This document shows positions 33,597-42,138 of a DNA stretch of 64,000 nucleotides, piece after piece. The number at the start of each line of letters is the position of its first letter. Position 1 is the first letter of the stretch. The notes below the pieces were generated by a model. It was not told where the DNA came from and made no database searches. It was given only the letters and a program-made list of their open reading frames with translations. Source of the stretch: Lachnospiraceae bacterium (GTDB taxonomy: Bacteria > Bacillota > Clostridia > Lachnospirales > Lachnospiraceae). The stretch is from NCBI GenBank assembly GCA_015258095.1, contig JABZIV010000002.1, positions 1 to 64,000 on the forward strand. Reading direction: 5' to 3'. The translations under genes were made by a program, and so were the position numbers.

Positions 33597-34085
33597 TTAC
33601 TTATTCTTCTCTGCATCTTCGAGGAAAGTATCGTAAAGCTTCTGATTATTCTCCACGCTATCCTTGCTTGCTGCAATCTTATACGCCGCCTTCGCTACAA
33701 GCATTGCGACTTCTTCTTCCATTTCGTGTTGCTTCTGCTCTGCCTGTCTCTGTGCTTCTATCTTCGCGTCCGCAATAATCTTCGAGGCTTTCTCTCTGGC
33801 ATTCCCGATGATCTCATCGTACTCCTGTGTCGCCTGCAATCTGGTCTTCTCCAGCTTCTCCTGCCGTTCGGAATCCACTTGAGCCATCGTATCCTCATAC
33901 TGCTTCTTCAGAGCATTGGCTTTCTGATTCGCATCCTCCGCTTCCCGATAGGAGTTATCCAATTCATTCTGCCTTGCCGTAAGAATCGCTCGTACCGGCT
34001 TAAAAAGAAAGCGATGCATAAAATACAAAAGCACGAGTAAATTGATAACGGTGAAGATAATACTGCTTAACTTAAGGCTTAGCAT
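33597..34085 (-). CDS. atpF: F-type ATP synthase b subunit
   Basis: 162 residues: one N-terminal membrane helix (IIFTVINLLVLLYFMHRF) then LFKPVRAILTARQNEL and a long charged coiled coil. It forms the peripheral stalk that holds delta and alpha. ATG at 34085 with GGAGG. It is followed by 73 non-coding bases and then the delta-alpha fusion. Confidence 0.95.
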   Translation of the reverse strand: MLSLKLSSIIFTVINLLVLLYFMHRFLFKPVRAILTARQNELDNSYREAEDANQKANALKKQYEDTMAQVDSERQEKLEKTRLQATQEYDEIIGNAREKASKIIADAKIEAQRQAEQKQHEMEEEVAMLVAKAAYKIAASKDSVENNQKLYDTFLEDAEKNK

Positions 34086-34118
34086 TGTTGTCCTCCTTAC
34101 AAAACTGTCCTTTTCTGC

Positions 34119-34334
34119 TTACTTTAAGAAGAGGATAATCATCAGGCCGATTACAAATCCGTAAATGGCAGTTGCCTCTGCAAGCGCACAACCGAGTAAA
34201 AGAATCGTCATAATCTTAGAACTTGCTTCCGGCTGTCTTGCTACAGCCTCTGTTGCTTTTCCTGTTGCGATACCGATAGACAAGCCTGCACCGATACACG
34301 CTAATGCTGCGATTGCTGCTCCAATTGCTGTCAT
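34119..34334 (-). CDS. atpE: F-type ATP synthase c subunit
   Basis: 71 residues, two membrane helices joined by the polar loop ARQPEAS. The ion-carrying Glu is in ALAEATAIYGFVIG. Compared with the sodium-binding c subunit of Ilyobacter tartaricus, the Gln of helix 1 is Ile (GAGLSIG instead of GAGIGQG) and the Ser next to the Glu is Ala, while Thr and Tyr remain. This favours proton over sodium coupling, but the call is only from residues. Confidence 0.95.
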   Translation of the reverse strand: MTAIGAAIAALACIGAGLSIGIATGKATEAVARQPEASSKIMTILLLGCALAEATAIYGFVIGLMIILFLK

Positions 34335-34483
34335 AATTCACACTCCTATCTGTCGCTCTCTGCGACGCACTTCAACTTTCTCTCCTGCTCTACGCAATAC
34401 TCTTTGCCTCGAAACCCGTATTGTATGGAATTCCATCAAGGCTTCGAGTAACTCTTTTTTATAAACCGCTTCCTTTCCGGGCC

Positions 34484-35170
34484 TTACTCTACCGCCTCGG
34501 AAATATACAGCGATGTTAAAAAGACAAATACATACGCCTGAATCAAGCCATCAAACACATCAAAATACAAGGATAAAATTGCAGGTACCCCTACAGGTAC
34601 GACCAATTTCACCAATTCCATAATAACAAATGCCCCTAAAACATTTCCGAATAGACGCATACATAAGGAAAGCGGTCGAATAAAGATTTCCAAAATATTA
34701 ATGGGGGTAAGAATCACCATCGGTTTTGCAAATCCTTTAAGCCAGCCTCCCGTGCCGTGGGCACGAATTCCTGCAACCTCCACCAGTACAATGCTCATCA
34801 GCGCAAGCGCCGCAGGAACATTTAAGTCCTTCGTCGGCGGTTTAAATCCGAATACCCCGATGAGATTGACAAAGCCAATGAATAATAAAACCACTGCCAT
34901 ATACGTACTGTATTCTGTTGCTTCCTCTCCAAGCGTCTTCTTGGTAAAAGCATCCAGCTTCAACACAATGAGCTCCGCTATCTGTTGTCTCTTTCCCGGA
35001 TTTCTCACCTTGAGATTTCTTCCGAGGAGAAACGCGATGACAATCAATACAGCCATGGCAATCCATGTTACAACTACCGATTCGGATACCGGAATCCCTC
35101 CGAAGAGCGGTATTGTAAAAACGGTCTCCACATTGAGCTCCTCCAAGAGAGAGCGCGCAAGCTTCTCCAT
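34484..35170 (-). CDS. atpB: F-type ATP synthase a subunit
   Basis: 228 residues with five to six membrane helices. The essential Arg is in IRPLSLCMRLFGNVLGAF, and the last helix has FDGLIQAYVFVFLTSLYI. It forms the ion half-channels against the c ring. First gene of the operon; ATG at 35170 preceded by AGGAAGGGGG. A 149-base gap containing a hairpin (CTCGAA...TTCGAG, about 34409-34447) separates it from atpE. No atpI or atpZ upstream. Confidence 0.95.
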   Translation of the reverse strand: MEKLARSLLEELNVETVFTIPLFGGIPVSESVVVTWIAMAVLIVIAFLLGRNLKVRNPGKRQQIAELIVLKLDAFTKKTLGEEATEYSTYMAVVLLFIGFVNLIGVFGFKPPTKDLNVPAALALMSIVLVEVAGIRAHGTGGWLKGFAKPMVILTPINILEIFIRPLSLCMRLFGNVLGAFVIMELVKLVVPVGVPAILSLYFDVFDGLIQAYVFVFLTSLYISEAVE

Positions 35171-35205
35171 CTTCTTCCCCCTTCCTGCTCTAAAGTACGT
35201 TTGCC

Positions 35206-35233
35206 ATTATAGGCTTACTGCACTGTAATGCAA
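35206..35233 (-). promoter_or_regulatory. Promoter of the ATP synthase operon
   Basis: Minus-strand TTGCAT (35228-35233) and TATAAT (35206-35211), 16 bases apart, 36 bases upstream of the atpB start. No other clear promoter is seen before atpB. Confidence 0.65.
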
Positions 35234-35330
35234 GTATTTTCAAAAAAATAGGCCTTTGATTATCGTACTATTTTTTCTCTTTCATAATCCCCTACAGAAA
35301 TCGGTTTTGCCGGATGAAGGATAAAAGAGA

Positions 35331-35417
35331 AAAGAGACCATGAAAAGCGAAATGTGATACACTTCACGCGCAGCATCCGTTACCCATAAGGACGGCGTGG
35401 TCTTCCATAGTCTCTTT
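35331..35417 (-). terminator. Long stem-loop after the SH3 protein gene
   Basis: Arms AAAGAGACCATG (35331-35342) and CATAGTCTCTTT (35406-35417) match at 11 of 12 positions and enclose 63 bases with smaller dyads (GTGA...TCAC; CCGT...ACGG). A T-rich tail follows on the minus strand. Probably the terminator of the gene at 35495, with an unusually large structured loop. Confidence 0.45.
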
Positions 35418-35494
35418 GTTTCTGTTTATGTTTCTGTCTGATACTACTATACGGCTCTCTTCTCCTGTCCCTCTCCGCGTAAAGAGCACCCCTG

Positions 35495-36655
35495 TTACGG
35501 AGAAACCGTTATGGTTTTGGAGCCGTCTTTCTTAGCTGAACTGCTTTCTTTTGTCTTCGCTGTACTGCTTTCTTTCGTCTTTGCGCTTGTTGCAGTCGTC
35601 GCTTCCTGTGAGGCTACACTCTGTACTTCCTCGCTTCGAACATATTGCTTGGAAACGTAAGCATCCTGACCGTTGTAGTCAATCACTACCCACTGGTCAT
35701 TGTAGTCGGACTTGTATTTAATCTCCGTACCGGAATCCAATACGGTAAGCACTTCCGCATCGGTACTGGGTTTCGTTCGAACACGAACACCGGTCGTTAC
35801 AAAATACGCCTTTGCCGCTTCCGTGGTCTCTTCTATGCTACTGCTTTCCGCCTCCGTACTTTCCGCTGTCTCCGCCACAGTCGTAACCGCTGCCGTTGTC
35901 TCTACCGCTTTCTTCTTCTTTGGAAAGGCAAACGCACGAACAATTAAAATCACAAGAAGAATACAGAGTACTGCCAGTGCAATTTTGATAATGCTGTACA
36001 GATCCCACTCGGTTTGAGAAGAAGGTCTTCTGCCCTTTCTCTGTCCTGTACCGCGATTCACTCTGCGTTTTACACTGTCTCTCGCTCCGGAGCTGCTGCG
36101 ATTCATTCCCGAAGAAGGTCTTCCGCTTCTTCCGCTGTTTCTTCGGATGGGAATTCCCAGCTCTCCGTCACTTTCTTCCCGTAAATACGCGTTCGCACTC
36201 TTAACGCTGTAGCCGTCCGCATTAATTCGCGGTGCCTCTTCTCCGTAAGAACTCGGATTCACTCTGGGAGAACTTGTCTCAAGCTGTTTTTCTCTTCCCC
36301 CCTGCATCTCCTCCACGTAGTTGGTCAGTGCATCTCTCAGCATCGAAAAAGAATCATTGGCATCCTGTGCACTCGTTTCATTTCCAAGAGCAGCCAATTC
36401 TCCAAAAGCACGGATACCGTGATAAGCATCCCTCGCCTGTGCAGAGATAACCCCTCCTTCAAAGAGCTGGTTGATATCTCCCTCCAGATTGCCGGATACC
36501 ATCAGCGCCTGGTCGATCTGCATACGTACTAAGAGCGACAGAATCTCTTTATCCAAAATAACAGCTTCTTTATACTGTCCATTCAGCAAAAAATTCTGCA
36601 CATCTTGAAGCTGCTGCTGAATCTCTCCCCAAACACCATTCTCTCTCTCCGCCAT
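35495..36655 (-). CDS. Membrane protein with extracellular SH3 domain
   Basis: 386 residues. Residues 1-115 form a helical cytoplasmic domain of DUF4145-like appearance (QDVQNFLLNGQYKEAVILDK; HGIRAFGELAALGNE). A low-complexity basic Ser/Arg/Gly region follows (about 120-215), then one membrane helix (IIKIALAVLCILLVILIVRA), a Thr/Glu-rich spacer, an SH3b domain (about 285-345: TTGVRVRTKPSTDAEVLTVL, then WVVIDYNGQDAYVSKQYV) and a Ser/Thr/Lys tail with STAKTKESS repeats. Probably a cell-wall-binding sensor or scaffold. Single gene with its own terminator. Confidence 0.75.
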   Translation of the reverse strand: MAERENGVWGEIQQQLQDVQNFLLNGQYKEAVILDKEILSLLVRMQIDQALMVSGNLEGDINQLFEGGVISAQARDAYHGIRAFGELAALGNETSAQDANDSFSMLRDALTNYVEEMQGGREKQLETSSPRVNPSSYGEEAPRINADGYSVKSANAYLREESDGELGIPIRRNSGRSGRPSSGMNRSSSGARDSVKRRVNRGTGQRKGRRPSSQTEWDLYSIIKIALAVLCILLVILIVRAFAFPKKKKAVETTAAVTTVAETAESTEAESSSIEETTEAAKAYFVTTGVRVRTKPSTDAEVLTVLDSGTEIKYKSDYNDQWVVIDYNGQDAYVSKQYVRSEEVQSVASQEATTATSAKTKESSTAKTKESSSAKKDGSKTITVSP

Positions 36656-36774
36656 ACTTCCTCCTTCTGCTTCCGCATTTATCAGTAGTATAACGAGAAT
36701 ATAAACTCACTTCAAGGAAGAAATATAAATTCCGGAGCGGGTTCTCTAATTTTTAAATTTTCTGTTCTTTATTC

Positions 36775-36960
36775 CTAAGCTATTTCCCAGCGTCCCGATA
36801 CACGTCCGGCAAAGGGCCCCGGATTAATGCGGGAATAAATCTTTTCTACTCCCGAATCGTCGATTAATGCAACACAGAATATATTGATTTCTTTTCCATC
36901 ATAATACTTACCGTCTGTAAGTCCGTCACGAAAACTGTCTCCGATATACTGAAGTTTCAT
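36775..36960 (-). CDS. Small conserved-looking protein of unknown function
   Basis: 61 residues, MKLQYIGDSFRDGLTDGKYY followed by NIFCVALIDDSGVEKIYSRI and a short basic end. The ATG at 36960 has AGAGGAG at good spacing; the frame is open further upstream (to 37059) but that part is a low-complexity charged sequence without a start signal. Predicted small beta-rich soluble protein. I do not recognise it. Confidence 0.5.
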   Translation of the reverse strand: MKLQYIGDSFRDGLTDGKYYDGKEINIFCVALIDDSGVEKIYSRINPGPFAGRVSGRWEIA

Positions 36961-37143
36961 ATTCTTCTCCTCTGCCCTTCTCTGTCTTCTTTCTACTCCG
37001 TCTAAAGAGCCACTTCCCTGTGTCCTCTTCCCCCCGGTACTACTCTTTTCCGAAAACAACGATACCTTTATTTTTTGGAAAAAATTAATTTCATGATATA
37101 TTATCGCAAAATATTACAAAAAAATAAGTATTTATTTTGATAC
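36961..37143. other. AT-rich intergenic region
   Basis: No gene supported. The part from 37070 to 37143 is strongly AT-rich and could hold the promoter of the 61-residue protein gene, although I see no convincing -35/-10 pair at a normal distance. Confidence 0.3.
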
Positions 37144-37182
37144 AAAAAAGGAGAGAGCAAAGTGCTATTTTTAAAGCTCTCC
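37144..37182 (-). terminator. Terminator after the signal-peptidase-like gene
   Basis: GAGAGC (37153-37158) and GCTCTC (37176-37181) form the stem; six T follow on the minus strand. About 70 bases beyond the stop at 37254. Confidence 0.5.
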
Positions 37183-37253
37183 ACTCTCCCTGTCTTCGTT
37201 TTTTCTTCCCGAATGCAACGGTCTTTGATTCCCGATATCCTTTTTTCAAATAG

Positions 37254-37820
37254 CTATATGGATGAACGGCGAATCACGGTAATGACCTTCCCCTTGATTT
37301 CTTTTCGTGTAACCGGCCCGAACAGTCGACTGTCTTTTCCTCCTGAACGCATATCCGACATCAGGAAATACTCATTTTCTTTCAGGGTAATCGGATACTT
37401 CACCGCCTCCGTATCGTATCGCTCGGTGTCATAAAAGATGCCGTCCTCCACCTGTATATTCCCGTTGATGCTCAATCCGCCGTCCTCCGGGATGTCAATC
37501 GTATCTCCGGGCTGTCCAATCACTCTTCCGACAAACTGTTTTCCGTCTTTCTGATAGACCAGCACATCCGAAGGCAGAATCTTCTTTTCCAGTCGATAAT
37601 ACAACATAACATCTCCGGCGCTGAGTCTCGGCTTCATATCGTCATTCTTTACGGGAGAAATACCGAAAAAGATAAAAAACATACCGTATAGAAGAAGCAG
37701 CATCAAGGCAAGATGCGTCAGAAAGGAAGAAATATCGGCAAGTTGTTTATAGTACTTCCTTCTCTTTTTGATGATATCCTCCGGAAGTACCGCTCTTCTC
37801 TCTTTTTCTTTCTTCGCCAT
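37254..37820 (-). CDS. SipA-like signal peptidase homologue without catalytic dyad
   Basis: 188 residues with the S26 signal peptidase I layout: cytoplasmic head, one membrane helix (about 37-55), then the extracellular beta domain. The box that normally reads SMxPTL reads DMKPRL, so the serine is Asp61. The box normally K-R-V/I-I-G-x-P-G-D reads GRVIGQPGD, so the lysine is Gly98. The same Ser-to-Asp and Lys-to-Gly changes are known in Streptococcus pyogenes SipA, which is needed for pilus assembly and is not a normal peptidase. The C-terminal SDMRSGGKDSRLFGPV box is kept. No pilus genes adjoin it; one base after the coiled-coil gene. Confidence 0.85.
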   Translation of the reverse strand: MAKKEKERRAVLPEDIIKKRRKYYKQLADISSFLTHLALMLLLLYGMFFIFFGISPVKNDDMKPRLSAGDVMLYYRLEKKILPSDVLVYQKDGKQFVGRVIGQPGDTIDIPEDGGLSINGNIQVEDGIFYDTERYDTEAVKYPITLKENEYFLMSDMRSGGKDSRLFGPVTRKEIKGKVITVIRRSSI

Positions 37821-37821
37821 C

Positions 37822-38133
37822 CTACTGTTCCTCCCGGCTTTCCCGATCGGCTCTGTCTTTTCTCGAAGTGACCCCTTCTATCTTTCCGGGAGTAGTGATA
37901 TCTTCTTTCCCCTCCAGAATGGCAATCCTATGCTCCAGTTCGGCTATCCGATCCTCTCTTTCCTTTATCCTCGATTCATAAGCAATTTCCTGTGCCTGAA
38001 AGACCGCCTTGTATTCCTCATTCAAGTCTTCTATCTTCTTCCAAACCGATGCCGGCTTGATGCCGTAGAATCCCTTCTTAAACCGCATCTTCTTGATGTA
38101 CTCCGCTATATCTTCCAATGTCCTGGACGCCAT
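37822..38133 (-). CDS. Short coiled-coil protein upstream of the SipA-like gene
   Basis: 103 residues. The first 45 (LEDIAEYIKKMRFKKGFYGI, then PASVWKKIEDLNEEYKAVF) look like a small helical domain similar in style to DivIVA-type N-termini, followed by a coiled coil (REDRIAELEHRIAILEG) and a charged tail. The stop is one base from the start of the SipA-like gene, so the pair is co-translated. Function unknown; it could be a cytoplasmic partner of the SipA-like protein. Confidence 0.6.
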   Translation of the reverse strand: MASRTLEDIAEYIKKMRFKKGFYGIKPASVWKKIEDLNEEYKAVFQAQEIAYESRIKEREDRIAELEHRIAILEGKEDITTPGKIEGVTSRKDRADRESREEQ

Positions 38134-38505
38134 ACCTCTTCCCTCTCTCTCCGTTTATTCCTATCATCCTTTGCTCTCGGGTCTCTCCTTCGCTTTCCTT
38201 TACCGTCACCCACTCCTTCATAAGCGCCTCCATGGGCTCCCCACAGTATACCGTTTACACTCTGTTTTGAATAGATACGGGAGGGCACAAACCTTGCCTA
38301 TTCCCCTGATTCGATATAAGATAAGCCCGAAACACTCTATTTCTCTTCGGCGGAAATGGTATTTTTCTTTACCGTAACAAATGCGCTGAGAGAAACGACA
38401 TTTTACACATTGCAATGTTCCACTGTATAGGGAACGCTATTTCCACCTCCGCTTTCCTATTTTAAAAGAAAGTATATTTCTTTTCCATTTGTAGAAAGGG
38501 TCACA
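38134..38505. other. Intergenic region between divergent units
   Basis: Contains the promoters for the leftward coiled-coil/SipA-like pair and for rightward xth. Short open frames on the minus strand (38106-38288, 38218-38415) have no ribosome binding site and overlap each other; I take them as chance. No tRNA or clear riboswitch seen. Confidence 0.4.
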
Positions 38506-39261
38506 ATGAAAAAACTAATTTCCTGGAATGTAAACGGTCTTCGTGCCGTAATGGGAAAAAACTTTATGGAAGACTTCCGGAAACTGGACGCCGATGTCTT
38601 CTGCCTGCAAGAAACAAAATTGCAGGAAGGGCAGATTCAGCTGGATTTACCGGGATACTTTCAATACTGGAATTACGCAGTCAAAAAAGGATACTCCGGA
38701 ACGGCTATCTTTTCGAAAGAAGAGCCTTTGTCCGTCCGCTACGGACTCGGAATCGAAGAGCACGATCAGGAAGGTCGTGTAATCACCGCCGAATTCAAAG
38801 ACTACTTTCTGATTACCGTATATGTTCCGAACTCCCAGGGAGAACTGAAACGCCTGCCGTATAGAATGCAATTCGAAGATGCTTTCCTAAACTACATTTT
38901 AACTCTTGAAAAAACAAAGCCGGTAATCTACTGCGGGGATTTAAATGTCGCACACGAGGAAATCGATTTAAAGAATCCGGACAGTAACCACATGAGTGCC
39001 GGTTTCTCCGACGAGGAACGGGCAAAATTCTCCCGTGTACTTGCAAACGGCTATATTGATTCCTACCGTCACTTCTTCCCGGACAAAGTAGAGTACAGCT
39101 GGTGGAGCTACCGCACAAAGGCTAGGGAAAGAAATGCCGGTTGGAGAATCGACTACTTTGTGGTCTCTAAGAAACTGGAATCCAAGTTATGCTCCGCTTC
39201 TATCCATACGGAAATTCCGGGTTCCGACCACTGTCCGGTGGAAATCACCCTGGACTTTTAG
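38506..39261 (+). CDS. xth: Exodeoxyribonuclease III
   Basis: 251 residues of the ExoIII/APE endonuclease family. MKKLISWNVNGLRAV with the Asn at the active site, CLQETKLQ with the metal-binding Glu, YCGDLNVAHEEIDL, WRIDYFVVS and GSDHCPVEI with the catalytic His are all present. It removes nucleotides and cleaves at abasic sites in DNA repair. AGAAAGG precedes the ATG. Confidence 0.95.
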   Translation: MKKLISWNVNGLRAVMGKNFMEDFRKLDADVFCLQETKLQEGQIQLDLPGYFQYWNYAVKKGYSGTAIFSKEEPLSVRYGLGIEEHDQEGRVITAEFKDYFLITVYVPNSQGELKRLPYRMQFEDAFLNYILTLEKTKPVIYCGDLNVAHEEIDLKNPDSNHMSAGFSDEERAKFSRVLANGYIDSYRHFFPDKVEYSWWSYRTKARERNAGWRIDYFVVSKKLESKLCSASIHTEIPGSDHCPVEITLDF

Positions 39262-39287
39262 CGAAAATAAAAGAGAAAGGCAATTTT

Positions 39288-40085
39288 ATGCAATTACAAT
39301 GTGACGTCCATACCCATACCTTATACTCCCGGCACGCCTATTCCACTATCTTGGAAAATGTGCACGCCGCGAAGGAGGCCGGTTTGAAACTGCTCGGCTC
39401 TACAGACCATTTTTCCTCCATGCTCTATCCCGAGTACGATAATATACGCCACTATCAATATCTCTGTGTCAGCCATACCTGGCCAAAAGAAATTGAAGGT
39501 GTTCGTTTACTGCAAGGTTGTGAAGTCGATATCGTTGATTTAGAGGGAAATCTTTTCGGATACGATATCCCCATCGCAAAGAATATCGATGGCGACTTCT
39601 ATTCCGACGGAAAGGTTCTCTCTCTTTATGAAAGAGTCACCCGAAAGATGGACTATGTCATCGCCTCGGTTCATCGCCACGGCTTTGCCGATGCCGCCTC
39701 TCCCCTCGCCTGCACGAAATTATATCTTTCCGCTTTACAGCACAAGAAGGTTCTGATTCTGGGACACATCGGTCGCTCGGGACTCCCGTTTGAAATCGAC
39801 CCGGTTTTGCTCGCAGCGAAAGAAGCGCATAAATTAATTGAAATCAACAATCATTCCATGGACAGTGGAAGTCGAATCGTGGACCGCTGCCGCCAGATCG
39901 CTCTTCGCTGTGCGGAACTTTCCGTGCCGATTTCCGTGTCCAGCGATGCCCACTTCGCGCTTCGTATCGGACAATTGGATGCTGTGAAGAAAATGCTCAG
40001 TGAAATTCATTTTCCGGAAGAACTGATTGCAACTCGAACAAAAGACAGTTTTCTCGATGCCCTAAAAAAAGCCGGTCTTTCCTGA
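39288..40085 (+). CDS. PHP-domain phosphoesterase (YcdX-like)
   Basis: 265 residues. Metal-binding motifs of the PHP fold are visible: DVHTHTLYSRHAYS at the N-terminus, STDHFSSM, GCEVDIVD, SVHRHGF, LGHIGRSG and SSDAHFALRIG. It probably hydrolyses a phosphoester using three metal ions, as in the YcdX/histidinol-phosphatase-like group. I use the ATG at 39288 (AGAAAGG upstream), 26 bases after xth; the frame is open earlier but that overlaps xth. The stop codon lies inside the terminator hairpin. Confidence 0.85.
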   Translation: MQLQCDVHTHTLYSRHAYSTILENVHAAKEAGLKLLGSTDHFSSMLYPEYDNIRHYQYLCVSHTWPKEIEGVRLLQGCEVDIVDLEGNLFGYDIPIAKNIDGDFYSDGKVLSLYERVTRKMDYVIASVHRHGFADAASPLACTKLYLSALQHKKVLILGHIGRSGLPFEIDPVLLAAKEAHKLIEINNHSMDSGSRIVDRCRQIALRCAELSVPISVSSDAHFALRIGQLDAVKKMLSEIHFPEELIATRTKDSFLDALKKAGLS

Positions 40086-40096
40086 CCGGCTTTTTT
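40064..40096 (+). terminator. Rho-independent terminator, partly inside the PHP gene
   Basis: GCCGGTC (40071-40077), loop TTTCCT, GACCGGC (40084-40090) and six T; seven A precede it, so it works on both strands. The last codons and stop of the PHP gene form the hairpin. Confidence 0.9.
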
Positions 40097-40179
40097 GAAT
40101 TGCTGCTTACCCCTCTAAGATTTCCTTATCCCGTGTATCTTCGTCTATCTCTACACTCTCCATCTGCGCGATGGCAAAT

Positions 40180-40653
40180 TTAGGCTTGAAAATGCTCCAG
40201 CTTAAACTTCTCTTCATCTTCCTCAATCTCTGCAATGAGCTGCACTCTCTCCGCGTGTCTTCCCCCTTCAAACTCTGCGGCAAGGAAGGTATCCACAATC
40301 ATCTTTGCCAGTTCCACCCCGATGACTCTTGCACCGAGACAGAGCACGTTTGCATTATTGTGTTGTCTTGCCATTCTGGCAGAGTAGGGTTCCGAACAGG
40401 GAAAAGCACGAATTCCCTCCACTTTATTACAGGAAAGAGAGATTCCTATGCCCGTTCCGCAGATAGCGATACCGAGGTCCGCTTTTCCTTCTTTCACAAG
40501 TCTTGCGACCTGAAAGCCTGCCAGAGGATAATCATACCGTTCCGCAGTATCTGTCCCCACATTGATTACTTCTATCCCTTTCTCCTCCAGATAATGAAGA
40601 AGCTCTTTCTTCATCTCTACCGCAGCATGATCATTTCCCATTGCAATCTTCAT
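40180..40653 (-). CDS. rpiB: Ribose-5-phosphate isomerase B
   Basis: 157 residues of the RpiB/LacAB fold. MKIAMGNDHAAVEMKKEL, then the catalytic Cys in AICGTGIGISLSCNK, and SARMARQHNNANVLCLGARV. It interconverts ribose-5-phosphate and ribulose-5-phosphate. ATG at 40653 with GAAGGAGAG. The 70 bases after the stop contain a short in-frame-looking string (MESVEIDEDTRDKEILEG) without support as a gene. Confidence 0.93.
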   Translation of the reverse strand: MKIAMGNDHAAVEMKKELLHYLEEKGIEVINVGTDTAERYDYPLAGFQVARLVKEGKADLGIAICGTGIGISLSCNKVEGIRAFPCSEPYSARMARQHNNANVLCLGARVIGVELAKMIVDTFLAAEFEGGRHAERVQLIAEIEEDEEKFKLEHFQA

Positions 40654-40850
40654 TCTTCTCTCCTTCTGAAACACTTTTCTATGCCTTTTCGGGCACAAAT
40701 CTTTCTGCATTATAACACTCTATCCATAACAGAACGAGAAAAACTTGTGTTAAAATAGCCTCTTGAAAGAAAATACAGTTTAAAAAAATCCTCCTCTACA
40801 AGAAGGAAACGAAAAAACAAAGCAGGATTTAAACGGAAAAGGAGTAAAAA

Positions 40851-42047
40851 ATGAACAGCTTACAAATCGCCGAGGAATTTGAAGAGGAACTGATTCGTAT
40901 GCGGAGAACCCTCCATGCGCACCCCGAACTCTCCTGGGAAGAGTACCATACCCAAAAAACAATTATAGAAATCTTAAGTAGAGAAGGAATAGAGTGTATC
41001 ACCCCCTATAAAACAGCCGTTATCGCTTTTGTCTCCGGAGAGAAAAAAGATGCGGTCTCATCCGACAAAAAAGCGGGAAAGAAAAAAATCCTGGGAATCC
41101 GTGCTGATATCGATGCTTTACCGATTCAAGAGAAAAACGTCTGCTCCTTTACTTCCGAACAGGATGGAGTCATGCACGCCTGCGGACATGATGCACACAC
41201 CGCCATCCTCCTTGCAACGGCAATTCTGGCCCATCGTCACAGGGCAGAGTTCTCTCTGGACTTTCACTTCCTCTTCCAACCCGCCGAAGAATATATTGCA
41301 GACAGCGGTTCCGGATATTTAAAGGATCTCCCTGCCGTAAAAGACTGTGATCGCCTCATCGGACTGCACGTTTTCACCGCTTTTGCGCCCGGCATCGCCT
41401 CGCTACCGGTAGGCCCTGTAATGGCATCCGCCGATACCTTCCTCATCGAAATCAAGGGAAAAGGTACCCACGCAGCCCATCCGGAGCACGGCATTGACCC
41501 TATCAGTGTCGGGGTTTCCTTCTGTCAAGCTATGGAGCGGGTACGTTCCAGAGAGCTTTCCTCCGTGCGGCCATCCGTAATCAGTGTTACCTCTTTCGAA
41601 GCACTAAGCAATTTCAACGTCATTCCGGAAAACGCCACTTTGAAGGGAACTTGTCGTGCTTCCACTCCGGAAGACCGCGAAAAGTTTCCGCTCATCTTAA
41701 AACGAATCGCCGACGGCCTATCAACAGAAACCGGAGCGGAAATCAAAGTAAGCTATTTCCCGGGACCTCCTGTTACCATCAACGATGCGGAAGTGGTGAA
41801 AACAGGACAAAACGCCATCGCACATATTTTCCCCAAAGAAAAAATAGAGACGCTTCCCTTTATTACCGGTGGAGAAGACTTCGCGAAATATGAGAATCCC
41901 AAGGCATTTCTGATTCTCGGTGCCGGAAAAAAAGAGGAGGCATTGCGCTCTCCTCAACATAGTCCTTATTTTCAAATCGATGAATCCGTGATGAAATACG
42001 GTGTCGCCTATTTCCTGGAATATGCTCTGTGCTACCAGGCAGAATAA
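40851..42047 (+). CDS. M20 family amidohydrolase
   Basis: 398 residues, peptidase M20D type. RRTLHAHPELSWEEY, RADIDALPIQE, the metal ligands in MHACGHDAHTA (Cys, His) and QPAEEY (Glu), the dimerisation domain (about 180-290) with GKGTHAAHPEHGIDP, and FITGGEDFAKYE near the end. Enzymes of this type remove acyl groups from amino acids (hippurate/indole-acetyl-amino acid type). The exact substrate is not predictable. AAAAGGAG precedes the ATG. Single gene. Confidence 0.88.
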   Translation: MNSLQIAEEFEEELIRMRRTLHAHPELSWEEYHTQKTIIEILSREGIECITPYKTAVIAFVSGEKKDAVSSDKKAGKKKILGIRADIDALPIQEKNVCSFTSEQDGVMHACGHDAHTAILLATAILAHRHRAEFSLDFHFLFQPAEEYIADSGSGYLKDLPAVKDCDRLIGLHVFTAFAPGIASLPVGPVMASADTFLIEIKGKGTHAAHPEHGIDPISVGVSFCQAMERVRSRELSSVRPSVISVTSFEALSNFNVIPENATLKGTCRASTPEDREKFPLILKRIADGLSTETGAEIKVSYFPGPPVTINDAEVVKTGQNAIAHIFPKEKIETLPFITGGEDFAKYENPKAFLILGAGKKEEALRSPQHSPYFQIDESVMKYGVAYFLEYALCYQAE

Positions 42048-42138
42048 CTGTCCGCTTTGTGAATAAAAACCGCTAGAGCCTGTATTTTTCTGTCTTCTTC
42101 CGAAGAAAGGAAGAAGGCGGGCTTTGTGCTCTTCTTTC

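Noticed and set aside
38106..38415. Short minus-strand frames and GC-rich block upstream of the coiled-coil gene, considered as 6S or other ncRNA
   Set aside because: No terminator, no recognisable conserved core and no start signals; left as intergenic.
40107..40298. Minus-strand frame of 63 codons overlapping the rpiB end (contains MESVEIDEDTRDKEILEG)
   Set aside because: It overlaps rpiB in another frame and has no ribosome binding site; the part beyond rpiB is only 18 codons. Could be a shifted tail of rpiB, but there is no evidence.
42094..42116. Hairpin CTTCTTCC/GGAAGAAG between the amidohydrolase and murA
   Set aside because: A stem of purine-rich repeats without a T-run on either side; too weak to call a terminator.
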